Source: Polyangium mundeleinium (GTDB taxonomy: Bacteria > Myxococcota_A > Polyangia > Polyangiales > Polyangiaceae). Taken from it: a DNA stretch of 64,000 nucleotides. The translations under genes and the position numbers were made by a program. The stretch lies in NCBI RefSeq assembly GCF_028369105.1, contig NZ_JAQNDO010000001.1:8092501-8156500 (forward strand). The letters are read 5' to 3'. The notes beneath the pieces were generated by a model. It searched no databases. It saw nothing but the letters and a program-made list of their open reading frames with translations, and was not told where the DNA came from. Numbering within the stretch: the stretch's first letter is position 1; every line of letters starts with the position of its first letter. Below, piece by piece: positions 1 to 7,831 of this stretch.

Positions 1-1049
1 ACCATGTTCTTCGCGAAGAGAATGGCCGCATTGCCCCAGAGGAAATGGCTGGCGTCGTCCGTGCGGCCCGGCTGGACCGTCTCCTGGTAGCCGACGAGGT
101 TGCCCGCTTCGAGCTTGGATGCATGGCCGAACGGACGGCGCAGGAGGTACCGCGGCAGGACGAGCCCGATGTACGCGGCGTAATCGGTGTCGCGCAGCTC
201 GTTGTACCTGCCGAAATGCGGGTGCGCGAGCACCGCGTCGAGGTCGCCGATCTCCGCGACCTCCTGCATCGACTTGCAGGGCGAGAAGAACGTGGGCGCG
301 ACCGAGGCGACGAACGGGCAATGCGAGGCGTTCGCGACGCGGCCCATGGCGCGCAGCCAGTCGATGTCCTCGTCCGACGAGTCGAACTCGTAGAGGCCGA
401 TCATCGTGGCGAAGGGCTTGCCGCCGTACCGATCGTACTCCTGGATGTAGATCTTGTTGAAGAGGCTGCCACCGAAGATGTCGGTGTCGTGATCGATGAC
501 GTCGGCGCCGATCTCGGCCTTGCTGCCGTCGAGGAAATCGATGATGACGTCCTCGCTCTCGACGCCCGACGCGAGGTGGTGGAGCCCGCGCCAGACCGCT
601 TCGATGGCCTGGAAATCGTCGTCGTGGAAGACGTCGTCGAGGTGCTTGCCGAGCTTCTCGTCGACCTTCTGCGCGACGAGCGCGATCGCCTCCACGACGT
701 TCGAATAACTCGCGAAGGCGTGCAGCGGTCCGAGATCGTCGCCGCGCGAGAGCGTGAGGTCGTCGCTGCAATTGACGAGCAGCGCCGCGAGGTCGTTCAT
801 GAACCGCGCGCCGTCGTTGATGTTGACGTTGCGGTCGTCGAACTTGAGCGGGGCCATCGCGCCGGAGTCGTCGGCGAGGGAGAGCGCGCCGCCCGTTCCG
901 TCGCTCGGCTGCGCCGGCGGCTTGACTTCGCTGATGAGGAGCTTGAGCGCGTCACCTTCTTTGAGGTCGCCCGCGGTCTCGCCGAACGCCCCGAGAAGAT
1001 CCGCTTTGAGTTCGTCGGCGGTTTTGGGAGTTGTATTGGTGGCAGGCAT
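1..1049 (-). CDS. tssC: T6SS contractile sheath large subunit TssC (VipB), C-terminus outside window
   Basis: Read on the minus strand from the ATG at 1049, the protein starts MPATNTTPKTADELKADLLG and runs off the left edge at about 349 residues; family members are about 490. The recognisable TssC core is present: an 'FMNDLAALLVNCSDDL' segment, the 'AIEAVWRGLHHL' helix, 'DIFGGSLFNKIYIQEYDRYGG' (quoted in part), 'SVAPTFFSPCKSM', and 'YIGLVLPRYLLRRPFG'. TssC pairs with TssB to build the contractile sheath around the Hcp tube. It lies 15 bp downstream of tssB and the same operon continues upstream with TssG-like and TssA-like genes. The antisense strand has a long open frame here, which I regard as a shadow. 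Confidence 0.93.
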   Translation of the reverse strand, partial: MPATNTTPKTADELKADLLGAFGETAGDLKEGDALKLLISEVKPPAQPSDGTGGALSLADDSGAMAPLKFDDRNVNINDGARFMNDLAALLVNCSDDLTLSRGDDLGPLHAFASYSNVVEAIALVAQKVDEKLGKHLDDVFHDDDFQAIEAVWRGLHHLASGVESEDVIIDFLDGSKAEIGADVIDHDTDIFGGSLFNKIYIQEYDRYGGKPFATMIGLYEFDSSDEDIDWLRAMGRVANASHCPFVASVAPTFFSPCKSMQEVAEIGDLDAVLAHPHFGRYNELRDTDYAAYIGLVLPRYLLRRPFGHASKLEAGNLVGYQETVQPGRTDDASHFLWGNAAILFAKNM

Positions 1050-1064
1050 GATCGCTCCTCGACC

Positions 1065-2006
1065 TCAGATCTCGAGCACCTTGTAATTGTCTTTCGCCCA
1101 CTTCTGGAGCTCCTTGAGCCCGTCGGGCGAGGCGAGCGCGCGCTTCATCTGGGCGCGAAGCTCGGGGCGGTTGCGCAGCATGGACTGGAGCTCGAGCATC
1201 ATCAGCTTGATGACGCGGAGCCGCTGGAGCTCGGGGATGCTGCTGGCCACGGCGTCCGGCGTGAAATCCTTCATCGACGCGAAGGGCACCGTGCGCTCCG
1301 CGCTGACCTTGAGCGGCGTGGTGAGAGGCAGGACGTACACCCTGCCCTTCGACACGTCGTCGTCGTCGCTGTCCTGGGCCTCGGCCTTCGGCGCGCTCGC
1401 CGCGTCCAGCGCGACCACGCGATTGCGCAAAAGGCCCGTCACGAGGCCGACCTTCTTGCGGGTCGACGGATCGATCGTATCGCCGGCGACCTCGCCGGAG
1501 AACGTGATCGTCGCGCCCTGGACCTCGAGGTTTCCTGCGTCGTCGATCGATTTCACGTCGAGCGTGCCGCTCACGATGATCTCGCCGTCGACGCGGCTCA
1601 GACCGTTCTGCTCCGGCGTGCTCTCGAAATGCGCCTTGCCGGTGATCGGATACTTGCCGGCTTCCTTGCGGGCGATGGCGCCGCTCGGGACCGTGCAGAC
1701 GATCCGGTCGAGGGTCACGGTGCCGGGCAGGCTCGATTTGAGGTGCGAGAGCGCCTTCGGCAAATGCCAGGTGGGGACGATCTCGGTGAGGTGATCGTCC
1801 ACCGTGGTCCCGCGCTTGATCGAGCGAACGTTCCGCTCGGAGAGGGCGGGCAAGAGCCCCGCGGCGCGCTTGGAGCCGCCCTCGAACTCACCCAGGACCA
1901 GAACCCGGTAGGGCAGCTTCTCTTGCTGCGGCGTGCCGGTGATGTTGGTCCGGTAAGTGATGGTGAGCCTGGACTTGAAAATCTGGTCCTGGATATACTT
2001 GCTCAA
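1065..2006 (-). CDS. tssB: T6SS sheath small subunit TssB (VipA) with a large internal insertion
   Basis: The start is a TTG codon at 2006-2004 preceded by AAGGAGAA at good spacing; no ATG fits. The N-terminus (residues 1-75) has the TssB pattern: 'ITYRTNITG', 'KLPYRVLVLGEFEGG', then 'RNVRSIKRGTTVDDHLTEIVP'. The C-terminus (about 225-313) has 'VPFASMKDFTPDAVASSIPEL' (one residue over is omitted here) and the following long helix. Between them lie about 145 residues that ordinary TssB (about 160-180 aa in total) lacks, ending in an acidic linker 'DSDDDDVSKG'. The protein is 313 aa. It is followed directly by tssC. The insertion is predicted to decorate the sheath surface or bind a partner; that is inference. 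Confidence 0.88.
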   Translation of the reverse strand: MSKYIQDQIFKSRLTITYRTNITGTPQQEKLPYRVLVLGEFEGGSKRAAGLLPALSERNVRSIKRGTTVDDHLTEIVPTWHLPKALSHLKSSLPGTVTLDRIVCTVPSGAIARKEAGKYPITGKAHFESTPEQNGLSRVDGEIIVSGTLDVKSIDDAGNLEVQGATITFSGEVAGDTIDPSTRKKVGLVTGLLRNRVVALDAASAPKAEAQDSDDDDVSKGRVYVLPLTTPLKVSAERTVPFASMKDFTPDAVASSIPELQRLRVIKLMMLELQSMLRNRPELRAQMKRALASPDGLKELQKWAKDNYKVLEI

Positions 2007-2187
2007 GATCGGTTCTCCTTCCCCACCTCGTCCAAACGAGGCAAGACGCGCGTTCGCCGTGAATGCGGCGCGCGCCTTTGCCCCCCTCGTGCAGAAAACC
2101 CGAGGACCGAACCGTGGGGGCTCGGGGCTTTACGGTTCCAATCGCGCATAGCGTTCCACGGGCGCGCTCCCCGGGACAAATTTGCCG

Positions 2188-3084
2188 TTACGCCGGGCGG
2201 TCGGGCGGTCGCCCCTCGAAGAGCGTGTGGATCTCGGAAGGTCTTGATTTCGCGAGCGGATCCCAGCCGAGCTCACCCGGCCCGCGGACGATGAGCTTGC
2301 CCGACGCCTCGTGATCGACGAGCAGCACACGCAGGTGCACGGCCGCGCCGGAGAGCGCGGGCAAGACGTGATCAAAGAGACGCGTGCGCGCCTCGCGTGT
2401 CCACGGCTCGTTCGCCCAGGTTCGCGACGCGTCGGTCACCAGAATGGCATCGATCCCGGGCACCGAGATCTCGGCCTCGCCGCCGAGCGCGGAGATGCCG
2501 AGCGTCGCCTGTCCAATCCGCGCATCGGGCGCGGGCAAGCGACGCTCGTGTCCAGCGCGGCGCACCGAGACTTCGAGCTCGGGATAGACCTTGCGAAAGA
2601 GCCAGCCGAGCGTGATCGGCGACGAGGGGCGGGCGAGCGTGAATGCCGAGCTGCGCAGGGAACGAGGGCGCGGAACGAGGCGCTCCTGTTCCACGGGCGC
2701 GCGCGAATCGGCGTGATCGGTGAGGAGCCGGTGGTCGGCGAGGGCGACAATGCCTTCGAGCGCGGGACCGGCTTGCGGATGCGCGAAAAGCTCCTGGAAA
2801 TACGAGGGCAGCGGGGTCGTGACCGCGCGCAGGCCGAGGTTCAGGGTGACGGTGACATGGTCGCCGAAAAACTCGACCGCGCGCACGAGCGTGGGTTCGA
2901 GCGCGAGCGAGGGGTGGCTGCGAAAGCGCAAGGTGCGGTCGGGAAAACGCGCGCGGAGCAAGGCCACGAGGGCCGGGAGCTCGAAGGCAGGGGCGGCGCG
3001 CGAAATGGCCTCCTCGAGCGCGACGCGGCCTGCGCCAGGCGGAGCGGGGGGCATTTCGGAGGACAGCGGCGCCGGCCCGTCCAT
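2188..3084 (-). CDS. TssG/ImpH-like T6SS baseplate protein
   Basis: A 298-aa protein with ATG start at 3084. The pattern 'LRFRSHPSLALEPTLVRAVE' followed by 'LNLGLRAVTTPLPSYFQELF' matches the TssG layout (an 'F..ps.lafppsev' strand, then 'GltGp.GpLP..y'). The usual TssG length is about 330 aa, so this is slightly short and divergent. TssG is part of the baseplate wedge with TssE, TssF and TssK. It is preceded by the TssA/IglI-like gene with a 3-nt gap (3088), so the two are probably co-translated, and it is followed after 181 bp by tssB. The assignment rests on motif pattern plus operon context; an unrelated baseplate component cannot be excluded. Confidence 0.62.
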   Translation of the reverse strand: MDGPAPLSSEMPPAPPGAGRVALEEAISRAAPAFELPALVALLRARFPDRTLRFRSHPSLALEPTLVRAVEFFGDHVTVTLNLGLRAVTTPLPSYFQELFAHPQAGPALEGIVALADHRLLTDHADSRAPVEQERLVPRPRSLRSSAFTLARPSSPITLGWLFRKVYPELEVSVRRAGHERRLPAPDARIGQATLGISALGGEAEISVPGIDAILVTDASRTWANEPWTREARTRLFDHVLPALSGAAVHLRVLLVDHEASGKLIVRGPGELGWDPLAKSRPSEIHTLFEGRPPDRPA

Positions 3085-3087
3085 GCG

Positions 3088-4071
3088 TCAGGTCCCGACG
3101 AACGCATCGAGGTCGACCTGATAAAGCTGCTCGAGCGCCTGCCACGCCGGGCCACCCTCGGCCTCCCAGTGGGGCGCGATGTCGCCGATGCTCGCCGAAA
3201 GAAGGCGGAAATGAGGAGCGAGCAGGGCGGGTAGGTACACGCGCGGATCGAATCGATCGACGACGCGGCGCACGTCCTGGGCCACGATCGCGGCCTTGCC
3301 CATGTCGCCGCGGCTCACGAGGAGCTCGAAGGCTTCGAGTTTGCGGATGAACTGCTCGAGCGCGGCCGAGACCTCGATCGTACGGGCGGGCGGCGCGCTG
3401 GGATGGAGTTTTTCCGACTCGAACACTGGCTCGGGATCGGAGGGCGCGTTCTCCTCGGGCTCGTCCACGGCTTGCTCCTCGATCAGCTCTGGCTCCGCGG
3501 GCGTGAGCTCCGCAGGGGGCGGCGGGGGCGGCGGCACGCGCTGAAAGACGCTCTCGCTGCGGGCGCGAAGCGCGGAGAGCTCACGCACGGATTGCGGGGA
3601 TTCAATCACGGCCGTGATGGCCTTGGTGAGCGCCTCGGCCTCGGCAACGGTCTTCGACGTCAAATCGCGCGGGATCGTCGCAGCCCAGGTCTTCCACGTC
3701 GCGTCGCGCTTGGTTTCGTGGAAGTCGATGGACGCTCGAATCCCGCGGAACAGAAGCGTCCAGGCGGAATCGGCCACGCGTGCCTTGCGCTGGAAGGGCC
3801 GGAGCGCGCGGAAGCCTCCTTCGAGGGCGAAACGCGCGGTCGCGAGGATGTCGGGCAACGCCACCGGGCCCCGCTCGGCGAAGACCCCGAGCAAGAAGGC
3901 CGCGATGAGCCGGGCGTCGGTCGCGCCGTCCTCGATGGAGAGCGAGGCACGCTCGGCGGCGGCGCGGAGCTCGCCGCCCTGGGCGAGGCGCAACGTATCG
4001 TCCACGGCCGCGGTGGTCGCATCCATTCCGGGGCCGGAGAGGGCGTGCGTGACGAGGTTCGGATCGAGCAT
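3088..4071 (-). CDS. TssA/ImpA- or IglI-like T6SS component
   Basis: A 327-aa protein starting MLDPNLVTHALSGPGMDA. It has an N-terminal helical half, a Pro/Glu-rich linker (about residues 178-225, including a run of eight prolines), and a C-terminal helical domain. The end, 'FDPRVYLPALLAPHFRLL' followed by 'WQALEQLYQVDLDAFVG', resembles the C-terminal region of TssA/VasJ-type proteins and the IglI family annotated in T6SS clusters. TssA proteins act as cap or baseplate chaperones for sheath assembly. It overlaps no neighbour but sits 3 nt upstream of the TssG-like gene. The family assignment is tentative; membership in the T6SS operon is well supported. Confidence 0.55.
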   Translation of the reverse strand: MLDPNLVTHALSGPGMDATTAAVDDTLRLAQGGELRAAAERASLSIEDGATDARLIAAFLLGVFAERGPVALPDILATARFALEGGFRALRPFQRKARVADSAWTLLFRGIRASIDFHETKRDATWKTWAATIPRDLTSKTVAEAEALTKAITAVIESPQSVRELSALRARSESVFQRVPPPPPPPAELTPAEPELIEEQAVDEPEENAPSDPEPVFESEKLHPSAPPARTIEVSAALEQFIRKLEAFELLVSRGDMGKAAIVAQDVRRVVDRFDPRVYLPALLAPHFRLLSASIGDIAPHWEAEGGPAWQALEQLYQVDLDAFVGT

Positions 4072-4111
4072 GACGAGGACCTCGGACCGATCGTATGTCG
4101 GGACAGACCCT

Positions 4112-5761
4112 TCAGGTCCCGAGCATCTGCGCCCGGAGGGCGGTCAGATCACGGAAGACGGGGCTTTCCGCCTTCCGCAGGAGGATGCCCGAGGAGTATT
4201 GCCGATGGCACCAGTCGAGGTCCAATTCCTTGCCGACGCGCCGGGGGAAGAGGGGAAAGACGAAGGCCCTCTCCGGGAGGAAGTCCTCGCCGAGATCCTC
4301 GCGGATCGTGCGGGACACGAGGGCGGAGACGTCCTTTTCGGGGACGTCGCTCGCGCCGGTGAAGACGAGCAGGAGGAAGGCCCAGCGGGCGCCCGGTTCT
4401 CCGGTCGGCACGGGCACGACGGCGGCGCCCACGACGCCGGGCAGCGTGGAAACGCGGGCCGTGACCTCGCTCGCGGGATACACACGCGCGGCGCAGCGCG
4501 GGAGGAGGGTCGAGCCATAAAGGTACTCCGCGCCGAGGCTCGCCAGAACAAAAAACCCTTCTTTGCCAGGAAGAGGGACGAAGACGCCGGTCGCGCCGAC
4601 GGCAGGTTCACCGCTGCCGCCGGAATCGAGCAGGAGGTACGGACGGCCGGGCGCGGGCAAAGCGCGGGCATTGCTGCTGCCGGGACGGCGGGTGGAAAAG
4701 AGCAGGCAGCCGCCGCTGGCCGCGTCGACGAGAACGTTGCTCACCGGAACGCGTACCAGATCGTTTTTCTTCACGAACTCGTTGTGACCTATCCAGTCGA
4801 GTGGCTCGTCGACGCTGCGGAAGACGTGGCGGAGGCGCGCGAGGCGTGCGGGCTTGCGGCGAAGGTGGGCCGCGACCGCCGGGGCGACGCCGAGCACGGT
4901 GATCGGCGACGTTTCGAGGAGGGTCGGGTCTTCTTCGAGGTCGGTCTTTCGCAGGTGGACGAACGTCGCGCCCGCGAGCCAGGTCGAGAGGAGCAGGGCC
5001 GGCATGTGTTGCTGCATCGGGAAATCCGGCGCCGCGAGGGCGTCGCCGGGGCCGATGCGATAAGCGAACACGGCGTCACGCAAGGCATCTTCGAGGGCAC
5101 GCGCGGCGGGAAGATCGACGGGAACGAGCAGCGGCGCGCGCAGGGGGGAGAAGAGCCGGGCGCAGGGTTCGTCGGGCGCGTACGCATACGGCGGCGCGCG
5201 CAGGGCCGGGCCATTCTCGACGAGGGGTAACAAGAGCGCGGCGAAATCGCCGAGCGGCGGCGGATCCTCGGGATCGAAGACGACGTGCGCAGGCCCGAGC
5301 GCTTCGAGGCGCGCGGCGAGCGCGTGGGTGCCCGCGGGTTCGAGGATGGAGACGCAAAGGCCAAGGCGCAGAGCCGCGGCAAGGGCCACGACGAGGGCGG
5401 GTCCAAGGGGCAGGACGAGGGCGATCAGCGCGCCGGCTTTGGCGCCGCGTTGCGTCCAGGCGGCCGCGCACGCGGAGGCGCGGGCGTCGAGCGCGGAAAA
5501 CGAGAGCGAGCGCGCCGTGGAACGTTCATACCAGACAAACGCTGGCCGGTTCGCAGCGACGTGGCGCAGGACGGCATCGTGATAGAGGTCCTGCGGTTTT
5601 CCTGGGCGGCTCCGGAGCGGCGGGCCTTTTTCGCGGGCGAATTCGAAGAGGGCGGACCAGAAGGAATCCGGGGCCTCCGAGCTCGCGACGAGCCAGTCGA
5701 GCGAGGGTACGTCGTCCTCGCGAGAGAGGTCGAGGCTCTGGACGAGGGCGGGGATCTCCAT
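4112..5761 (-). CDS. AMP-dependent synthetase/ligase-like protein, probably inactive, in the T6SS operon
   Basis: The frame is open far upstream, but the natural start is ATG at 5761 (MEIPALVQSLDLSRED), giving 549 aa, the usual size of acyl-CoA ligases. The N-terminal half has the fold pattern: 'FSALDARASACAAAWTQRGA', then 'IALVLPLGPALVVALAAALR'. The C-terminal subdomain pattern is also present ('YPASEVTARVSTLPGVVGAAVVP' region and 'PLFPRRVGKELDLDW'). The ATP P-loop signature (TSGTTGxPKG) is missing; the equivalent stretch around residues 230-260 has no Ser/Thr/Gly loop. It may be a degenerate adenylate-forming enzyme serving as a scaffold or binding protein. It precedes the TssA-like gene by 40 bp and reads in the same direction. 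Confidence 0.6.
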   Translation of the reverse strand: MEIPALVQSLDLSREDDVPSLDWLVASSEAPDSFWSALFEFAREKGPPLRSRPGKPQDLYHDAVLRHVAANRPAFVWYERSTARSLSFSALDARASACAAAWTQRGAKAGALIALVLPLGPALVVALAAALRLGLCVSILEPAGTHALAARLEALGPAHVVFDPEDPPPLGDFAALLLPLVENGPALRAPPYAYAPDEPCARLFSPLRAPLLVPVDLPAARALEDALRDAVFAYRIGPGDALAAPDFPMQQHMPALLLSTWLAGATFVHLRKTDLEEDPTLLETSPITVLGVAPAVAAHLRRKPARLARLRHVFRSVDEPLDWIGHNEFVKKNDLVRVPVSNVLVDAASGGCLLFSTRRPGSSNARALPAPGRPYLLLDSGGSGEPAVGATGVFVPLPGKEGFFVLASLGAEYLYGSTLLPRCAARVYPASEVTARVSTLPGVVGAAVVPVPTGEPGARWAFLLLVFTGASDVPEKDVSALVSRTIREDLGEDFLPERAFVFPLFPRRVGKELDLDWCHRQYSSGILLRKAESPVFRDLTALRAQMLGT

Positions 5762-5906
5762 GAAGCGTGGGCAGACGAGCAGGGCGCATGCTGCGGGGCA
5801 AGTTTTCCGCATCGCCGAGGTGCGCCTTCGCCAGCGATTTGGCCCTGCCCTCGTGACGCCTGGTACCCTCGTCCCGCCGGAGGGGGAACCCCGCCCGGAA
5901 GGCCCG
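5762..5906. promoter_or_regulatory. Divergent intergenic region between T6SS operon and radical-SAM/GTPase operon
   Basis: These 145 bp separate the minus-strand ligase-like gene from the plus-strand operon that starts at 5907, so promoters for both must lie here or inside the genes. I could not point to a convincing -35/-10 or a palindrome. The divergent arrangement makes co-regulation of the secretion cluster and the downstream cassette possible. Confidence 0.4.
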
Positions 5907-6299
5907 ATGCTGGTCACGATTCGCATTCGAACCCCGCGCGACGAGGGAAGGACCGCGCTCTGCGAGCTCACGCTGGACCGCCGGCAGAGCTTCTCGGCGC
6001 TCGCCGAATCCCTCTTCACGCAATGGGAGATCGAGACCGCCGGGCCGCGGCTCGACCCGGACGATCGCACGGGCCTTTTGCGCAAGCTCGAAAGCTGGCT
6101 CGTCACGCACCGGCACGATCTGCGCTTCGGACAGGCACCGATCTTCGAGTACACGTGCCAGCGTCCACCCGTGCCCCCGAAGCGGCCACGCCCCCTGCCC
6201 CGCCCCGCCGAGGCGCCCCCTTCCCCGCCCGTCGACGACAGCGGCGAGGACGGGGCCCTGAAGCGCATCGAGGCCCAGATCGATTGGCAAGGGGGTTAG
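5907..6299 (+). CDS. Small protein of unknown function, first gene of the radical-SAM/GTPase operon
   Basis: A 130-aa protein from ATG 5907 (MLVTIRIRTPRDEGRTALCE), with GGAAGG upstream. The same frame is open from 5760, but the earlier ATG there overlaps the opposite gene's start. It begins with two predicted strands (LVTIRIRT, ALCELTLD) and a helix (SALAESLFTQWEI), has a compact 'FGQAPIFEYTC' strand near residue 80, then a Pro-rich tail (PPVPPKRPRPLPRP) and an acidic end. The strand-strand-helix opening could be a beta-grasp, but this is only a pattern impression. Its stop is 3 nt from the next ATG, so it is almost certainly co-translated with the following genes. I do not recognise the family. 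Confidence 0.65.
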   Translation: MLVTIRIRTPRDEGRTALCELTLDRRQSFSALAESLFTQWEIETAGPRLDPDDRTGLLRKLESWLVTHRHDLRFGQAPIFEYTCQRPPVPPKRPRPLPRPAEAPPSPPVDDSGEDGALKRIEAQIDWQGG

Positions 6300-6302
6300 G
6301 CC

Positions 6303-7244
6303 ATGAGCGGGGTGAAGTCGCTGCGCATTCGGCCGAGCAAGAGGGACGAAGAAGCCCTGCGGCGGGCCGCGGCCGAACGAGCGAAACAGGCGCGTGAGGA
6401 GGCCCCGAAGCTCGCGGCCTCGAAGGCTTTGCCGCCTGCCCTTTCGCCGAGAACGGCGCCCGTGGAGGCGTGTCTCGGGCGCGTCGAGCGGGCGCTCGGG
6501 CTCCTGTCGGCGTGCGTGGCGCTCGGCATCACGCTCGATCGCGAGGCGGAGCAGGCACGCGCCGTGCTCGTCGCATTCACGCGCCAGCCGGACGGGGCGC
6601 GGATCGGGGCCGTGGATGCGCTCGTGGCGCGGGTCTCGCCGCGCACGCTGGAAGAGGCCCTTGCAGCCCGGCAGGAGGCGCTCGCGCGGGCGCTCGCCGT
6701 GCTGGAGGCGCCTGCGTGGCAGCGGCAGCTCGAAGCGTTTCGCCCCGGGCTCGCGGCCGATCTCCGAGGTTTGGCAGGACGAAGGGTGCAAGAAGGCCCG
6801 GTGCATGTCGGGGCCCTGCTCGGCGAGCTCGACGCGCTGCTCGCGGCGCGGGCACGGGCGCGGGTCGTGTCGCTCTGCGAGGGCGGCGTCGCGGCGGGGC
6901 TCCGGGCCTCGGAGGTTCGATTCGAGGCACGCGAAGGCGCGTTCGTCACCGAGCTCTCCGACGATCACGGCGTCTTCGCGCGGATTGCCGAGCACCTCGT
7001 GTCGTGGGCCGCGCTCCCGGAGCTCGACGCGATCGAAATGTGCGGGCCCACGGAGTGGGACGGCCCGGCGTGTGTGCACGGCGGTTATGCGGACGTGCTC
7101 GGGGCGCTGCGAGCGCAAGGCGTCGAGGCGGAGCTCTACGGCGAGGACGGGCGCGCGTTGTGGCCCACGGGCGGCGACGGGGCAGGCGGCGCGGAGGTTG
7201 TCCTGCAAAACGCGGCGGCGAGGGGGAGGTCGGGGTCGTCGTGA
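6303..7244 (+). CDS. Unknown protein with coiled-coil N-terminus, radical-SAM/GTPase operon
   Basis: A 313-aa protein starting MSGVKSLRIRPSKRDEEALR. The N-terminal 35 residues are strongly charged and helical (RRAAAERAKQAREEA). The middle is alpha-helical and Arg/Ala-rich. The C-terminal 90 residues look globular with alternating strands: 'REGAFVTELSDDHGVFARIAE', 'LPELDAIEMCGPTEWDG', 'VLGALRAQGVEAELYGEDGR'. No catalytic motif is obvious and I do not recognise the family. The next gene starts inside its stop codon (GTGA at 7241-7244), so translation is coupled. The partner genes suggest it is an adaptor or substrate of the radical-SAM or GTPase proteins, which is inference. Confidence 0.65.
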   Translation: MSGVKSLRIRPSKRDEEALRRAAAERAKQAREEAPKLAASKALPPALSPRTAPVEACLGRVERALGLLSACVALGITLDREAEQARAVLVAFTRQPDGARIGAVDALVARVSPRTLEEALAARQEALARALAVLEAPAWQRQLEAFRPGLAADLRGLAGRRVQEGPVHVGALLGELDALLAARARARVVSLCEGGVAAGLRASEVRFEAREGAFVTELSDDHGVFARIAEHLVSWAALPELDAIEMCGPTEWDGPACVHGGYADVLGALRAQGVEAELYGEDGRALWPTGGDGAGGAEVVLQNAAARGRSGSS

Positions 7245-7831
7245 CGGACCTCCTGCTCAACCTCGCGGACGCCGTCGCGCCGTCCCACGCCAACGGCCCC
7301 GGCGCGCGCGCGGTCCTCTGGGCGCAGGGCTGCTCGCTCCGGTGCCGGGGTTGTCACAACCCGCAAACGTGGGCCCCGGCGCCGCGGCGGGTTTGCACGG
7401 CCCACGCGGCGACGTCCTGGGTGCGCTCCTTTCAAGGCTTACGCGGAGTGACGTTGAGCGGCGGCGAGCCTTTCGAGCAAGCGAAAGGCTTCGCGGCGCT
7501 CTGCCGCGTGCTTCGGGCCGAGGGCGCGGACGTCATCGCATTTTCAGGTTTTTCCCGGGAAGAGCTCGAAGGAGGCGTGCGACCTCACGCCCGGGCGCTG
7601 CTCGCCGAGGTCGATCTGCTGATCGACGGCCGATACGAGGCCGACCTCGCGGCGCGGCTGCCCTTGCGGGGCTCGTCGAACCAGCGTTTGCATTTCCTGA
7701 CGAACCGGATTCGACCCGACGAAATCGAGGGGTTGCCCGCGGTGGAGTGGATCGGCAAGGGCGAGCGGGCGCGCGTGACGGGGTTCGTCCTCCGCGCCCT
7801 CGGACCGCGAACCGCCGAGGGGCGCGCATGA
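7241..7831 (+). CDS. Radical-SAM 4Fe-4S protein, NrdG/activating-enzyme type
   Basis: The GTG start at 7241 overlaps the previous stop (GTGA). The 196-aa product has the radical-SAM cluster motif CxxxCxxC as 'CSLRCRGC' (Cys31, 35, 38), followed by 'HNPQTW', the SAM-binding 'GVTLSGGEPFEQ' near residue 73, and 'DLLIDGRYEADL'. This matches small activating enzymes of the NrdG/organic radical activase type, which load a glycyl radical on a partner. No glycyl-radical enzyme or anaerobic ribonucleotide reductase is next to it, so its substrate here is unclear. It ends in ATGA (7828-7831) overlapping the GTPase-like gene. The function within this operon is inferred to be modification or sensing. Confidence 0.85.
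   Translation: MTDLLLNLADAVAPSHANGPGARAVLWAQGCSLRCRGCHNPQTWAPAPRRVCTAHAATSWVRSFQGLRGVTLSGGEPFEQAKGFAALCRVLRAEGADVIAFSGFSREELEGGVRPHARALLAEVDLLIDGRYEADLAARLPLRGSSNQRLHFLTNRIRPDEIEGLPAVEWIGKGERARVTGFVLRALGPRTAEGRA

Noticed and set aside
45-2294. 749-aa plus-strand open frame at the left edge
   Set aside because: It is antisense to TssC and TssB, is Arg/Asp/Val-rich without any domain, and the minus strand has clear family motifs.
7241-7831. Anaerobic ribonucleotide reductase activase proper (nrdG)
   Set aside because: No nrdD or other glycyl-radical enzyme is near, so only the broad family is claimed.
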